The notes under the pieces: model-generated
Database searches by the model: none
What the model was told of the DNA's origin: nothing
The model's input: the letters and a program-made list of their open reading frames with translations, nothing else
Part shown: positions 34,550 through 43,295 of the stretch, in pieces
Layout of the letters: each line of letters begins with the position of its first letter
How positions within the stretch are numbered: position 1 is the first letter of the stretch
Assembly (NCBI GenBank): GCA_017255395.1
Contig: JAFKDC010000020.1
Coordinates: forward strand, 1 to 64,000
Source of the DNA: Enemella evansiae
GTDB lineage: Bacteria; Pseudomonadota; Alphaproteobacteria; Rhodobacterales; Rhodobacteraceae
Direction: 5' to 3'
Length of the DNA stretch: 64,000 nucleotides
Position numbers and translations under genes: made by a program

Positions 34550-34589
34550 GTTTCTCCTCCTGTCGCGGGTGCGATCCGTTATTTATACA

Positions 34590-34605
34590 GTATGCTGTAC
34601 ATTTG
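34590..34605. promoter_or_regulatory. Shared operator motif A (decarboxylase unit)
   Basis: GTATGCTGTACATTTG, part of the inverted repeat TACAG-TATG-CTGTA (34586-34599). It lies 41-56 bases before ATG 34549. The same motif recurs at 40878-40893 and 44434-44449. Probable binding site of the MarR-family regulator at 44661. Confidence 0.6.
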
Positions 34606-34634
34606 TTTAAGGCAAGCCCGATCTGCACTTTTTC

Positions 34635-35918
34635 CTAAAGCAGAAGGTCGGGAATGAGCGTCGAGAGCCCCGGCACATAGGTGATCAGCAGAAGCACCAC
34701 GAGGTTGACGGCCAGGAAGGGCCAGACCCCCGCGATGATCTCGGTCACCGGTTTCTGCAAGGTCGACGAGGCCACGAAAAGATCCAGCCCGAAGGGTGGC
34801 GTGACCATGCCAAGCGCGATGTTGACCGCCACGATCATCCCGAAATGCACCGGGTCGAGACCCAGATGCATGGCTACCGGATAAAGTGCCGGGACCAGCA
34901 TCAGCTGGATCGAGTTCGGGTCGATGAACATCCCGGCGATGATGAAGGCGACGTTCACGATCATCAGGAAGACCACCGGCCCGACCTGCATCTCGTCGAG
35001 AAAGCCGATGAGGGTGGCGGGGATCTGGGCCAGCGTGATGAAGTAGGACAAGGCCGTGCCGATGGCCAGCAACAGGAAGATTACCGCATTCTGGACAATC
35101 GCCTGTTCGGCCACCCTCGCCAGCGTCTTCAGGTCAAGGCTGCGATAGATGAGCATCTCGACGAAGATCGCGTAGACCACGCTCATGACCGCGGCCTCGG
35201 TGGGCGTGAACAGGCCACTGTAGATTCCGCCGAGGATCAGCACCGGCATCCCCAGCGCCCAGCCCGCACGCCGAATGGTCGAGGCGATCTCGGCCAGCCT
35301 GGCGCGGGGATCGCCGCGAACGCCCGAGCGCCGCGCCTCGATCATGGTCAGCACGGCGCAGGCCAGCCCAAGGATGACGCCTACGCCCACCCCCGCGGCA
35401 AACAGCGCGGCAATCGAGGTGCCGGTGATCCAGCCATAGACGATCAGGGTAATCGACGGCGGTATCAGCAAGGCGGTTTCCGCCGAGGACACGATCAGCC
35501 CCAGCGCGAAGCGGTCGCGGAATCCGACCCGCCTGAGCTCGGGGTAGAGGATCTTGCCCATGGCGGCGACGGTGGCCGGGGCCGAGCCCGAGACAGAGCC
35601 GAACCCCATGGCCCCGCCGATGGCGGTATAGCCGATCCCGCCCCGCAGATGCCCGACAAGCGCACGGACCACATCGGTCAGGCGGGTCGCGATCTGCCCC
35701 TGCCCCATCAGCTGGGCCGCGAACAGGAAGAAGGGGATCGCCAGCAGCAGTGTCTGGTTGATGCCCGCGGTCATGCGCTGCGGCAGGATCAGGTCGGGCA
35801 GGTTGGCGAAGAAGCCCGCCTTGACGGCCAGCGCGGGAATGCCCAGCACCATGAACATCTCGAACCCTGCGATCAGCAGGACGGCGGCCAGAACGCCGAT
35901 GGCGGCGACAAGGATCAT
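34635..35918 (-). CDS. dctM: TRAP transporter large permease (DctM), system 2
   Basis: 427 residues, about 12 helices, the normal DctM length. It shows the family features GSVSGSAPATVAAMG and LIPPSITLIVYGWITGTSIAALFAAG-type loops, and FGLDLFVA near the end. ATG 35918 overlaps the dctQ stop. It imports an organic acid using the sodium or proton gradient, with DctQ and the binding protein at 36457. Its place between the maleamate amidase and the decarboxylase suggests a pyridine carboxylate or a pathway acid as substrate (inference). Confidence 0.92.
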   Translation of the reverse strand: MILVAAIGVLAAVLLIAGFEMFMVLGIPALAVKAGFFANLPDLILPQRMTAGINQTLLLAIPFFLFAAQLMGQGQIATRLTDVVRALVGHLRGGIGYTAIGGAMGFGSVSGSAPATVAAMGKILYPELRRVGFRDRFALGLIVSSAETALLIPPSITLIVYGWITGTSIAALFAAGVGVGVILGLACAVLTMIEARRSGVRGDPRARLAEIASTIRRAGWALGMPVLILGGIYSGLFTPTEAAVMSVVYAIFVEMLIYRSLDLKTLARVAEQAIVQNAVIFLLLAIGTALSYFITLAQIPATLIGFLDEMQVGPVVFLMIVNVAFIIAGMFIDPNSIQLMLVPALYPVAMHLGLDPVHFGMIVAVNIALGMVTPPFGLDLFVASSTLQKPVTEIIAGVWPFLAVNLVVLLLITYVPGLSTLIPDLLL

Positions 35919-36418
35919 TCGCCCGCCTCCCCGGTTCCGTCGAAGCGCTGGATCGCCCCCACGAGGCTCGCGCCATAGCGCAGCGCCAGCAGCCCGAAGC
36001 CCGCAGAGGGCGCGACATAAAGCCAGCCCGTCGAGATCCCCAGCGTTGCGCTGACCTGTCCCGAGCCGAAGACAAAGGCTGCCATCCCTCCGCTGATCCA
36101 GGCCATGTAGAGACAGAAGACAATGCCAACCGCGTCCAGGATGCGCCGCAGGGGAAGCCCGCTGCGGCGCGCGATCCGGTCGCGCCATGTGTCGACGGCG
36201 ACCTGCTTGCCACGCTCCAGCGCCAGCCCGGCCGCAAGGAACACCAGGAAGATGTTCAGGCTGCGCACCACCTCGTCGATCCAGCCGAACGAGGCCGCCA
36301 GCGGGCCGCCGACCTGGCGGATCAGGACGCTGAAGGCAAACAGCAGCGTCATTGTCAGAAGGAGCGTCACGACGCTGATCCTTTCGATCAGCCGGACCCC
36401 TGAAAGCAATCGTTGCAT
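35915..36418 (-). CDS. dctQ: TRAP transporter small permease (DctQ), system 2
   Basis: 167 residues with four membrane helices (ISVVTLLLTMTLLFAFSVLIR first). The conserved DctQ segment is LNIFLVFLAAGLALERGKQVAVD. Overlaps dctM by four bases and follows the binding-protein gene by 38 bases. Confidence 0.9.
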   Translation of the reverse strand: MQRLLSGVRLIERISVVTLLLTMTLLFAFSVLIRQVGGPLAASFGWIDEVVRSLNIFLVFLAAGLALERGKQVAVDTWRDRIARRSGLPLRRILDAVGIVFCLYMAWISGGMAAFVFGSGQVSATLGISTGWLYVAPSAGFGLLALRYGASLVGAIQRFDGTGEAGE

Positions 36419-36456
36419 CGCAACTTTCCCCTTTGGATACGGGTCCCGGCCCGGCG

Positions 36457-37467
36457 TCAGTTCATGACCGCGTCATAGGCCGCCCGGTAGACTTCGAAGA
36501 TCGCCCGGCCCTTGTCGCCGGCGCGCGCGAGGTAGGCATCGCGACCGGCCGGGAACATCACCGCCCGGAACTGCGCCAGCTCGTCCTCGGACAGCTCGTG
36601 CACCGTCAGCCCGGCCTCGCGGATCTTCCGCAGCGAGGCCTCTCCCGCGGCGGCCTTGTGGGCGATCATTTCGGGGATGGTCTCGTCCAGGGCGGCGGTG
36701 ATGGCGGCCCGGTGGCTGTCCTCGAGCCCCGACCAGACCGCGGGGTTGAACAGGATCACGTTCTCGATGGCCCCGTGCCAGGACAGGGTCAGATGCTCCT
36801 GCACCTCGAAGAACTTCATGTTGTAGATCGTGTCGAGGGGGTTTTCCTCGCCGTCGACGATGCCGGTCTGAAGCGCGGTGTAGAGCTCGCCGAAGGGGAT
36901 CGGCACGGCGGTGACGCCGAGCGACCTGAAGGCCTCGACCAGCACCATGGATTCCATCACCCGGAAAGTCTGGCCCGAAAATTCTTCCGGGCGGGCGATC
37001 GGCGCGTTCGAGGTGAACTGCTTGGTGCCGTTGGGATACAGGCCGATGCAGGTCACGCCCAGCTCGTTGAAGCTCTCGCAGAAGGCATCGGCGAAACCGG
37101 CGTCGCGGATCGCCTGCGCCTTCTCCGCATCCGCCGGATAGAGGAAGGGGATATCCATGATCGAGGCCACCGGGTTGAACCCGCCCATGAAGGCGACCGG
37201 CCCGGCGGTGGCATCCAGCGCACCGAACTGCACCGCTTCGGTCATCTCGCGCTGGCCGCCAAGCTGGCTCTGCGGAAAGATCTGCAGCGCCAGCGCGCCA
37301 TCGGTCCTGGCCGCCACCGCCTCTGCCATGGCCTCCAGCATGACATGGGTGGTGGACTGCGGGGTCTCTACATGGCCGATGCGCAGGGTCACCTCCTGCG
37401 CCTGGGCGATGCCGGTGCCGAGCAGGCACAGCGCCGCTCCGGTCACGATCCTGTCAAGAAATGCCAT
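36457..37467 (-). CDS. dctP: TRAP transporter binding protein (DctP), system 2
   Basis: 336 residues. ATG 37467 gives a clear Sec signal (AALCLLGTGIAQAQ); the frame upstream is not coding. The DctP fold shows PQSQLGGQREMTEAVQFGALD and the carboxylate-binding Arg region TFRVMES, then GELYTALQTGIVDGEENPLDTI. Periplasmic capture of a small carboxylate for the DctQM pair. Confidence 0.92.
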   Translation of the reverse strand: MAFLDRIVTGAALCLLGTGIAQAQEVTLRIGHVETPQSTTHVMLEAMAEAVAARTDGALALQIFPQSQLGGQREMTEAVQFGALDATAGPVAFMGGFNPVASIMDIPFLYPADAEKAQAIRDAGFADAFCESFNELGVTCIGLYPNGTKQFTSNAPIARPEEFSGQTFRVMESMVLVEAFRSLGVTAVPIPFGELYTALQTGIVDGEENPLDTIYNMKFFEVQEHLTLSWHGAIENVILFNPAVWSGLEDSHRAAITAALDETIPEMIAHKAAAGEASLRKIREAGLTVHELSEDELAQFRAVMFPAGRDAYLARAGDKGRAIFEVYRAAYDAVMN

Positions 37468-37494
37468 CGGTCTCCTCCGTTCCATCTGGCGGGC

Positions 37495-37514
37495 GGCCCC
37501 CGCTCCCGGGGGCC
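37495..37514 (-). terminator. Hairpin between maleamate amidase and dctP
   Basis: Stem GGCCCCC / GGGGGCC with a 6-base loop in the 53-base gap between the amidohydrolase and dctP genes. No T-run. It probably tunes expression within the operon rather than ending it. Confidence 0.35.
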
Positions 37515-37520
37515 AGGGGG

Positions 37521-38144
37521 TCACGCCAGGCTGTCGAGCCAGGCGAGGATGTCGTTTGCGTCCGTGACGTCGCCGTATTTCTGGTCGATGTCATAGAGGG
37601 CGGCGTCGTGTGGGGGGCGGGCGCGGTCGGCGCAGCAATCCGCCGGGACCAGCACGGTGAAGCCCGATTGCACCGCATCCACCGCGGTGGCGCGCACGCA
37701 GCCCGAGGTGGTGGCGCCGGTGACCACCACCGTGTCCACCCCCGCGCCGGTCAACAGGCCCGCAAGGTTGGTGCCGTGAAAGGCCGAGGCGCCGTGCTTG
37801 ACGATCACCGGGTCTTCCGGGCGGATGCCCGTGGCGGCGTCGATCTCGACCAGCCGCGACCCGACCGTCAGGGCGGCCATGCCCGTGGCCTTCTTCAGCC
37901 AGGGCAGCGTCGCAAGCTCCCAGGGCTGGAAGGCGATGACCGTATAGATCACTGGGAAACCGGCGGCGCGGGCGGCCTCGGTCAACCGGCGGGTCGCCGC
38001 GATCTGGGCCGACATGTCGGCGGCGGTCGGGTATTGCGTGTCGGTGAAGCCGTAGGAGAAATCCACCACCACGATGGCCGGGCGGCTGCCGCGCGGCACC
38101 TGCCGGCCGAACCCGGCCTCGGCATAGACCTGTTGCTGGGACAT
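37521..38144 (-). CDS. nicF: Maleamate amidohydrolase (isochorismatase-like)
   Basis: 207 residues, cysteine-hydrolase fold. The triad is Asp in VVVDFSYGFTD, Lys in VIVKHGASAF and Cys in GATTSGCVRATAVDA. The sequence is of the NicF/maleamate amidase type rather than a generic isochorismatase. Reaction: maleamate + H2O to maleate + NH3, releasing the ring nitrogen of the pyridine. It follows the dioxygenase gene in the same operon. Confidence 0.85.
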   Translation of the reverse strand: MSQQQVYAEAGFGRQVPRGSRPAIVVVDFSYGFTDTQYPTAADMSAQIAATRRLTEAARAAGFPVIYTVIAFQPWELATLPWLKKATGMAALTVGSRLVEIDAATGIRPEDPVIVKHGASAFHGTNLAGLLTGAGVDTVVVTGATTSGCVRATAVDAVQSGFTVLVPADCCADRARPPHDAALYDIDQKYGDVTDANDILAWLDSLA

Positions 38145-38228
38145 GTCCTGTCCTCCGAAAATGGGGCGCCCGCCCCGCCGGACCCCGGGCCCGGACAGAG
38201 GCGGCGCTGGCTTTGGGGGGCGCCGCGC

Positions 38229-39260
38229 TCAGAGGCGCGCGATCTGCATCTCCTTGACGACAAGATCGCCGTCGATGACGATCGGCTCGTCATCGAGAAA
38301 CAGCGAGCAGCCGCGCATCGGGATATCGAGGTGGCAGGCGGTGTTGTTGGGCCCGCCCAGCTCGTTGTTGGGGCCGGTCGAGAACATCACGTTGCCGTAG
38401 AAACTGCGCGGCTCCATGCCCATGCCGCCGGGGAATTCGCCCGGGGTCATGCCATGCCAGTGCGCGTCGCGGTTCATGCCCCAGCCGACATGGCTCATGC
38501 CCATGCCGCGCGGATCGTTGAAGCCGTCCATGTAGGATTTGACCAGTTCCGCATCCAGCCCGCCGCGGATGTCGGTGATCCAGCCCTTCTCGATCGTGTA
38601 GGTGATCGGGTCGCGCACATACATGTTCTGCGGCAGCAGCACGTCGCCCGGCGCCACCACGATCTGCCCGTCCACCCCGTCGTCGTCGCCGCCGGTGAAG
38701 ACGAAGCCCGAGGGCCAGTGATCCCAGCGCCCGGGTTCGTCGGTGCAGGCGTATTCGGCCACGGTGGGATAGGTGTTCAGCTTGTAGGTCACATCGGTGC
38801 CATGCGGCGAGGTGATGCGCATGACCTTGGCCCTTGCCAGGTAGTCGGCCCCGATCTCGACCTTCTCGCGCAGCTCCTGGCTGGGCAGCATCCGCGCCAG
38901 CAGCTCCGGCGGCTCGACCGCGGTCAGGATGCGCGTCCCGGCGGCCTGGATGGCGAACTGTTCGGGGCTGAACAGCAGGAACACGCAGTCGATCAGCATG
39001 TCGCAGTTCTTCAGCGCCTCGACCGCCTCGGGCATCGCCGCGAGGCCGGTCTGACCCACCGCCCAGGACCCGACGACGGGCGGCGCGGGCAGCCGCATGT
39101 GGTACATGTTGGCGCCCAGAATGCGGCCCGCGGCCATGAAGGCATCGGCATAGTCCAGCCGTTCATTGCCCTGGGTCAGAACGATCAGGCGTTCGTCCTT
39201 CCGCACCCCGGACATCTTCAACTGGTGCAGGCAGATGTCGGTAAAGCTTGCATGATCCAT
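38229..39260 (-). CDS. nicX: 2,5-dihydroxypyridine 5,6-dioxygenase
   Basis: 343 residues, the normal length for the NicX family, which is related to M29 peptidases but is an Fe(II) dioxygenase. Likely iron ligands are His in MSHVGWGMN and the His-x-Asp pair in ACHLDIPMRG, matching the two-His-one-Asp site of NicX. It opens the ring of 2,5-dihydroxypyridine to N-formylmaleamate, the substrate of the enzyme encoded just upstream at 39284. Confidence 0.87.
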   Translation of the reverse strand: MDHASFTDICLHQLKMSGVRKDERLIVLTQGNERLDYADAFMAAGRILGANMYHMRLPAPPVVGSWAVGQTGLAAMPEAVEALKNCDMLIDCVFLLFSPEQFAIQAAGTRILTAVEPPELLARMLPSQELREKVEIGADYLARAKVMRITSPHGTDVTYKLNTYPTVAEYACTDEPGRWDHWPSGFVFTGGDDDGVDGQIVVAPGDVLLPQNMYVRDPITYTIEKGWITDIRGGLDAELVKSYMDGFNDPRGMGMSHVGWGMNRDAHWHGMTPGEFPGGMGMEPRSFYGNVMFSTGPNNELGGPNNTACHLDIPMRGCSLFLDDEPIVIDGDLVVKEMQIARL

Positions 39261-39283
39261 GACGGATTCTCCCTATTCTCGGT

Positions 39284-40069
39284 TTATTGAATGTCGAAAT
39301 CCATGACCGCCCCAAGGAAGCCTTCGAGGTCGTCCCAGGGGATCATGTGCCCGGCTTCGGGGACGATGCGCTGTTCGATGGCGGGATTCAGCTGCGCGAC
39401 CTCGGCCTGGTCGGCCTCGTCAACCACGGTGGCCCCCCCCGCGATGACCAGCCGCGCGGGCCTGGTGATCCCGGGGATGTCCTGATGGATATCGTCGGTG
39501 TGGAACCCGTCGAAGGCAATGCGGATCGCGCCCCAGTGGCAGGTGTGCAGCCATTCCGCGCGCAGGGCGACCTGTTCGTCGCTCCAGGTCGGGCAGAAGG
39601 CGCGCATCTCCTCGGTCGAACAGCCACGCGCCGCCATCTGGATGCTGTCGCTGTACCAGGGCCACTTCGACGGATAGGCGCGGCGGCCCGGGCCGGACAT
39701 CGGCGGGTCGACCAGCAGGAAACCGGCAAAGGGTTCGGGGTCGCGGGCATTGGCGCGAATGGCGATCCGGGCGCCCATGGAATGGCCCATCACCACGGGA
39801 CGGTCCATGGTCCTGGCGATGGCGATAGCGTCATCGGCCAGCGCATCCAGCGTATAATCCAGGTCGCCCGTCTCCGACAGCCCGCGCCCGCGCACGTCCA
39901 GCACATGCACCTCGAAGCGCTCGGCCAGCCGTTCGGCGACGAAGCCCCAGGTGATCGCGGGCGAGGTGATGCCGGGGATCAACAGCAGTTGTGGCGCGCC
40001 CTCCGGCCCGTCCCAGCGGATCAGGTGCTGGCGGATGCCATTGGCGTGGATGTTGTATCCAAAGCTCAT
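39284..40069 (-). CDS. nicD: N-formylmaleamate deformylase (alpha/beta hydrolase)
   Basis: 261 residues. ATG 40069 follows AGGAGGGTGGC. NicD-type hydrolase: opening YNIHANGIRQHLIRWDGPEG, LLIPGITSPAITWGFVAERL, nucleophile elbow VMGHSMGARIA, Asp near TVVDEADQ and His in EAGHMIPWDD. It removes formate from N-formylmaleamate to give maleamate. Sits between the maleate isomerase and NicX genes. Confidence 0.88.
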   Translation of the reverse strand: MSFGYNIHANGIRQHLIRWDGPEGAPQLLLIPGITSPAITWGFVAERLAERFEVHVLDVRGRGLSETGDLDYTLDALADDAIAIARTMDRPVVMGHSMGARIAIRANARDPEPFAGFLLVDPPMSGPGRRAYPSKWPWYSDSIQMAARGCSTEEMRAFCPTWSDEQVALRAEWLHTCHWGAIRIAFDGFHTDDIHQDIPGITRPARLVIAGGATVVDEADQAEVAQLNPAIEQRIVPEAGHMIPWDDLEGFLGAVMDFDIQ

Positions 40070-40079
40070 GCCACCCTCC

Positions 40080-40829
40080 TCAGTAGGCGCCCGAGAGCAG
40101 CGTGCCGCCGCCCGGAACCCGCGTGTCGAGATCAAGCGCCTTGAGCATCTGCCAGGTCGTGGCGATGGCGGCGGTCAGCACCGGCTTGCCCACCTGCGCC
40201 TCCACCGTCGAGACGGCAGGCAGCGAAGGCATCTGCACGCAGGCCGAGAGCACCACCGCATCGACCTCCGAGGTGTCCATCTCCGCGACGATGCCGGGCA
40301 GGTTCATCGGGTCATGCGCCGCCACAGCGAGGTTGTCCTGGATCTCCAGCGCGCGCCAGGTCACCACCTCGATGCCCTCGTTGCGGATGTAATCCACCAC
40401 CATCTCGGTCAGCGGCTTCATGTAGGGCGCGACCACCGCGACCTTCTGCGCGCCAATCGCCTTGATGCCCTCGACCAAAGCCCCGGCGGAGGTCACAACC
40501 GGCGCCTCCGCGTCATTGTCGCGGGTCACGCCCTGAAGCCGCTTCTGCGAGGTGCAGTGATAGCCATGCCCCATCGACATGATCGCCACCAGACAGGCAT
40601 AGCCCATCACGTCCACCCTGGCGTCCGACAGCTCCAGCGCGCAGCGGTCGCTGTCCGCATCCATCTTCGCCAGCTCTTCCCGGGTCACATGCTTCATCCG
40701 CATCCGCGAGGAATGAAACGTGAAGCGCTCGGGTGCGACGGCTTCCCGCGCACGCAAAAGCGCCGGGATCTCCGTTTCCATCGTGATGTTGGAAGACGGT
40801 ACAATCTGGCCAATCCGATACTTGGTCAT
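40080..40829 (-). CDS. nicE: Maleate cis-trans isomerase
   Basis: 249 residues, Asp/Glu-racemase-like fold with the two catalytic Cys in VMGYACLVAIM and VLSACVQMPSL. The opening IGQIVPSSNITMETEIPALL is typical of maleate isomerases. Converts maleate to fumarate, which enters the TCA cycle. First gene of a unit (isomerase, deformylase, dioxygenase, amidase, TRAP system 2), with an operator-like motif 49-64 bases upstream. Confidence 0.9.
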   Translation of the reverse strand: MTKYRIGQIVPSSNITMETEIPALLRAREAVAPERFTFHSSRMRMKHVTREELAKMDADSDRCALELSDARVDVMGYACLVAIMSMGHGYHCTSQKRLQGVTRDNDAEAPVVTSAGALVEGIKAIGAQKVAVVAPYMKPLTEMVVDYIRNEGIEVVTWRALEIQDNLAVAAHDPMNLPGIVAEMDTSEVDAVVLSACVQMPSLPAVSTVEAQVGKPVLTAAIATTWQMLKALDLDTRVPGGGTLLSGAY

Positions 40830-40877
40830 GTCTTTCTCCTTTGTGTCGCGGTGACGGGCGCTGCCCGATCAGACGCG

Positions 40878-40893
40878 TATTTGTTCAGCATGC
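40878..40893. promoter_or_regulatory. Shared operator motif C (lower-pathway unit)
   Basis: On the minus strand it reads GCATGCTGAACAAATA, 14 of 16 bases identical to motif B (44434-44449). It contains the palindrome AGCATGCT and lies 49-64 bases before ATG 40829. Confidence 0.55.
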
Positions 40894-40936
40894 TTCTTAT
40901 TAATCTGGGCAGAGTCCGGCCCCTCCCGGCCTGTCC

Positions 40937-40954
40937 CGCCCGGCATCCCGGGCG
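40937..40954 (-). terminator. Hairpin after TRAP system 1
   Basis: Stem CGCCCGG / CCGGGCG with a 4-base loop, 12 bases beyond the dctM stop at 40966. No T-run follows. It separates TRAP system 1 from the isomerase unit, consistent with that unit having its own operator. Confidence 0.4.
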
Positions 40955-40965
40955 CGCCGCGAGGC

Positions 40966-42612
40966 TCAGTCGAACGGGCTGGCCGATCCGTAATCCGCGC
41001 CGCCCACGCTGATCTCGACACTGGCCGGATCGACATCGTCGACATGCGCGGCTTTGTAGTGCGTCACCATCTGCGGAAACATCAGCACCAGGATTACCAT
41101 GGCCAGCTGGATGCAGATGAAGGGAATCGAGCCGCGATAGATTTGCCCGGTGGTCACCCTGGCGACACTCTGGCCGGTCACCTTGTCGGCATAATCCCGG
41201 GACGGCGCCACCGAGCGCAGGTAGAACAGCGCAAGGCCGAAGGGCGGATGCATGAAAGAGGTCTGCATGTTCACCGCGATCAGGACGCCGAACCAGACCA
41301 TGTCGATCCCGAAGGTCTCGGCAACCGGGCCGATCAGCGGAATGACGATGAAGGCCAGTTCGAAGAAATCGAGGAAGAAGGCCGCGATGAAAACGAAGAC
41401 CGACACGAAGATCAGAAATCCCAGCTCTCCCCCCGGCAGGTTCAGCAGCAGGTGTTCGACCCAGAGGTCGCCATTCACCGCCCGGAAGGTGAGCGCGAAG
41501 ACAGTGGAACCCACCAGGATGAAGATCGCGAAGCTGGTCAGGCGCATCGTCGCCTCCATCGCCTGGTAGAACCGCGCGAGGCTGAGCCGCTTCTTGGCCA
41601 GCGCAAGCACCAGCGCGCCCAAGGCACCCATTGCGCCGCCTTCGGTCGGGGTGGCGACGCCGATGAAGATCGTGCCGAGCACGAGGAAGATCAGGGTCAG
41701 CGGCGGAACCATGGCAAAGATCGTGCGCTGCGCGATCTGCGACAGCAGGTTCAACGACAGAAGCCGGTCGATACAGGCAATGGCAAAGACCACGAGGCTC
41801 CAGCCGGACAGGGCCAGCACGGTCCGCGCGCCGCGCGTTGCTTCCGGGTCGACCAGCAGGGACATGCCGATCCAGGTTGCCACGCCACCGACGGCGAAGG
41901 CGACCAACAGCGACAGTGCGCCCGAGCGCCCCTTCTCCGTGCGCCCGGCCATCACCTCGGCGGGCAGCGAGGGTGTCTTGCGCGGCCGGAACAGCGCAAT
42001 GTAGGCCACATAAAGCATGTAGGCGCCGGTCAGCACGAGGCCCGGGATGATCGCGCCCTGATACATGTCCCCGACCGGACGGCCCAGCTGGTCGGCCAGG
42101 ATGATCAGGGTGAGCGAGGGCGGAATGATCTGCGAAAGCGTGCCCGAGGCCGCGATCACGCCGGTGGCGACGCTGCGGTCATAGCCGTAGCGCAACATGA
42201 TCGGCAGCGAGATCAGCCCCATCGAGATCACCGAGGCCGACACCACGCCGGTGGTGGCTGCCAGAAGCGCGCCGACCGCGATCACCGCGAAAGCCAGCCC
42301 GCCACGGATCGGCCCGAAAAGCTGGCCGACAGTCTCCAGCAAATCCTCGGCCATGCCGGAGCGTTCCAGCAGAAGCCCCATGAAGGTGAAGAATGGCAGC
42401 GCCAGCAGCACGTCGTTCATCATGATGCCGAATACGCGCTGCGGCAGGACCTGAAGCAGAGAGGACGACAGTAGCCCCAGCTCGATGCCGACGAAGGCGA
42501 AGATGATGCCGCAGGCGGCCAGCGAGAAGGCCACCGGGAAGCCCAGCAGCATCAGCACGATCAGGCTGAAGAACATGATCGGCGCGATGTTTTCGATCAG
42601 AAAAGCGGTCAT
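40966..42612 (-). CDS. dctM: TRAP transporter large permease, extended type, system 1
   Basis: 548 residues, longer than standard DctM (about 430) because of an added helical segment around GALSLLVAFAVGGVATWIG. This is the type found with TakP-like binding proteins for 2-oxo acids, chloroaromatic acids and similar. Core motifs include LLAATTGVVSASVISMG, LSQIIPPSLTLIILADQ, GVATPTEGGAMGALGAL and SFMHPPFGLALFYLR. ATG 42612 overlaps the dctQ stop. Confidence 0.92.
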   Translation of the reverse strand: MTAFLIENIAPIMFFSLIVLMLLGFPVAFSLAACGIIFAFVGIELGLLSSSLLQVLPQRVFGIMMNDVLLALPFFTFMGLLLERSGMAEDLLETVGQLFGPIRGGLAFAVIAVGALLAATTGVVSASVISMGLISLPIMLRYGYDRSVATGVIAASGTLSQIIPPSLTLIILADQLGRPVGDMYQGAIIPGLVLTGAYMLYVAYIALFRPRKTPSLPAEVMAGRTEKGRSGALSLLVAFAVGGVATWIGMSLLVDPEATRGARTVLALSGWSLVVFAIACIDRLLSLNLLSQIAQRTIFAMVPPLTLIFLVLGTIFIGVATPTEGGAMGALGALVLALAKKRLSLARFYQAMEATMRLTSFAIFILVGSTVFALTFRAVNGDLWVEHLLLNLPGGELGFLIFVSVFVFIAAFFLDFFELAFIVIPLIGPVAETFGIDMVWFGVLIAVNMQTSFMHPPFGLALFYLRSVAPSRDYADKVTGQSVARVTTGQIYRGSIPFICIQLAMVILVLMFPQMVTHYKAAHVDDVDPASVEISVGGADYGSASPFD

Positions 42613-43217
42613 TTGTCGCCCCGTCCCTCGTCGTCGGCCTTGTCCAGCTCGGCCTTCAGTTCCTGCATCAATTCTTCTTCCTCGCTCGGACCGGCAGGCT
42701 GCATCGGATCCGGGCACCGGCCCATCAGGAATCCGAGGCATTTGATCAGGTGCGACAGCCCCGCCAGCAGCAGAAATCCGAAGCCGAGCGGCACCAGAAG
42801 CTTGGCCGGCCAGCGGATCAGTCCCCCGGCATTGGGCGATGTTTCACCGCTTTCGAAAGACGCCAGAAAATTGGGAATGCCGTACCAGACGATCAGCAGA
42901 ACCGCCGGAAACATCAGGAACATGACCCCAAGGATCTCGATCCAAAGCTGAACGCGCCGGGGAAGTTTCGAGGCCAGGATATCGACCCTGACATGGCCGT
43001 TTTTCAAAAGCGTGTATCCGGCCGGCAGCAGAAAGATCACGCCGAAGAGATAAAGCTGGGCTTCCAGCCAGGCGTTCGAGCTGACCTGAAAGAATTTGCG
43101 GCTCAGCGCGTTGCCCGCACTGACCAGGACGGCGACGATGACGGCCCAGGGCAGGATACGCCCCAGAACCAGGCTCATGCCGTCAATGGCGCGCGAGAAA
43201 TGGAGTAATGCGGTCAT
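42609..43217 (-). CDS. dctQ: TRAP transporter small permease, system 1
   Basis: 202 residues, four helices, then an unusual acidic C-terminal tail rich in Glu and Lys (EEEELMQELKAELDKADDE). ATG 43217 follows AAAGGAAG; an upstream in-frame ATG at 43235 is less well placed. The motif WLEAQLYLFGVIFLLPAGYTL is typical of the family. Partner of the genes at 40966 and 43296. Confidence 0.9.
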   Translation of the reverse strand: MTALLHFSRAIDGMSLVLGRILPWAVIVAVLVSAGNALSRKFFQVSSNAWLEAQLYLFGVIFLLPAGYTLLKNGHVRVDILASKLPRRVQLWIEILGVMFLMFPAVLLIVWYGIPNFLASFESGETSPNAGGLIRWPAKLLVPLGFGFLLLAGLSHLIKCLGFLMGRCPDPMQPAGPSEEEELMQELKAELDKADDEGRGDK

Positions 43218-43295
43218 TGGCTTCCTTTCGGACACGGGGCAGCGCCCGGCGCCGCGGGCGGCGGCGCCGGAACATCGTGTCGAAACTGGCTGGAG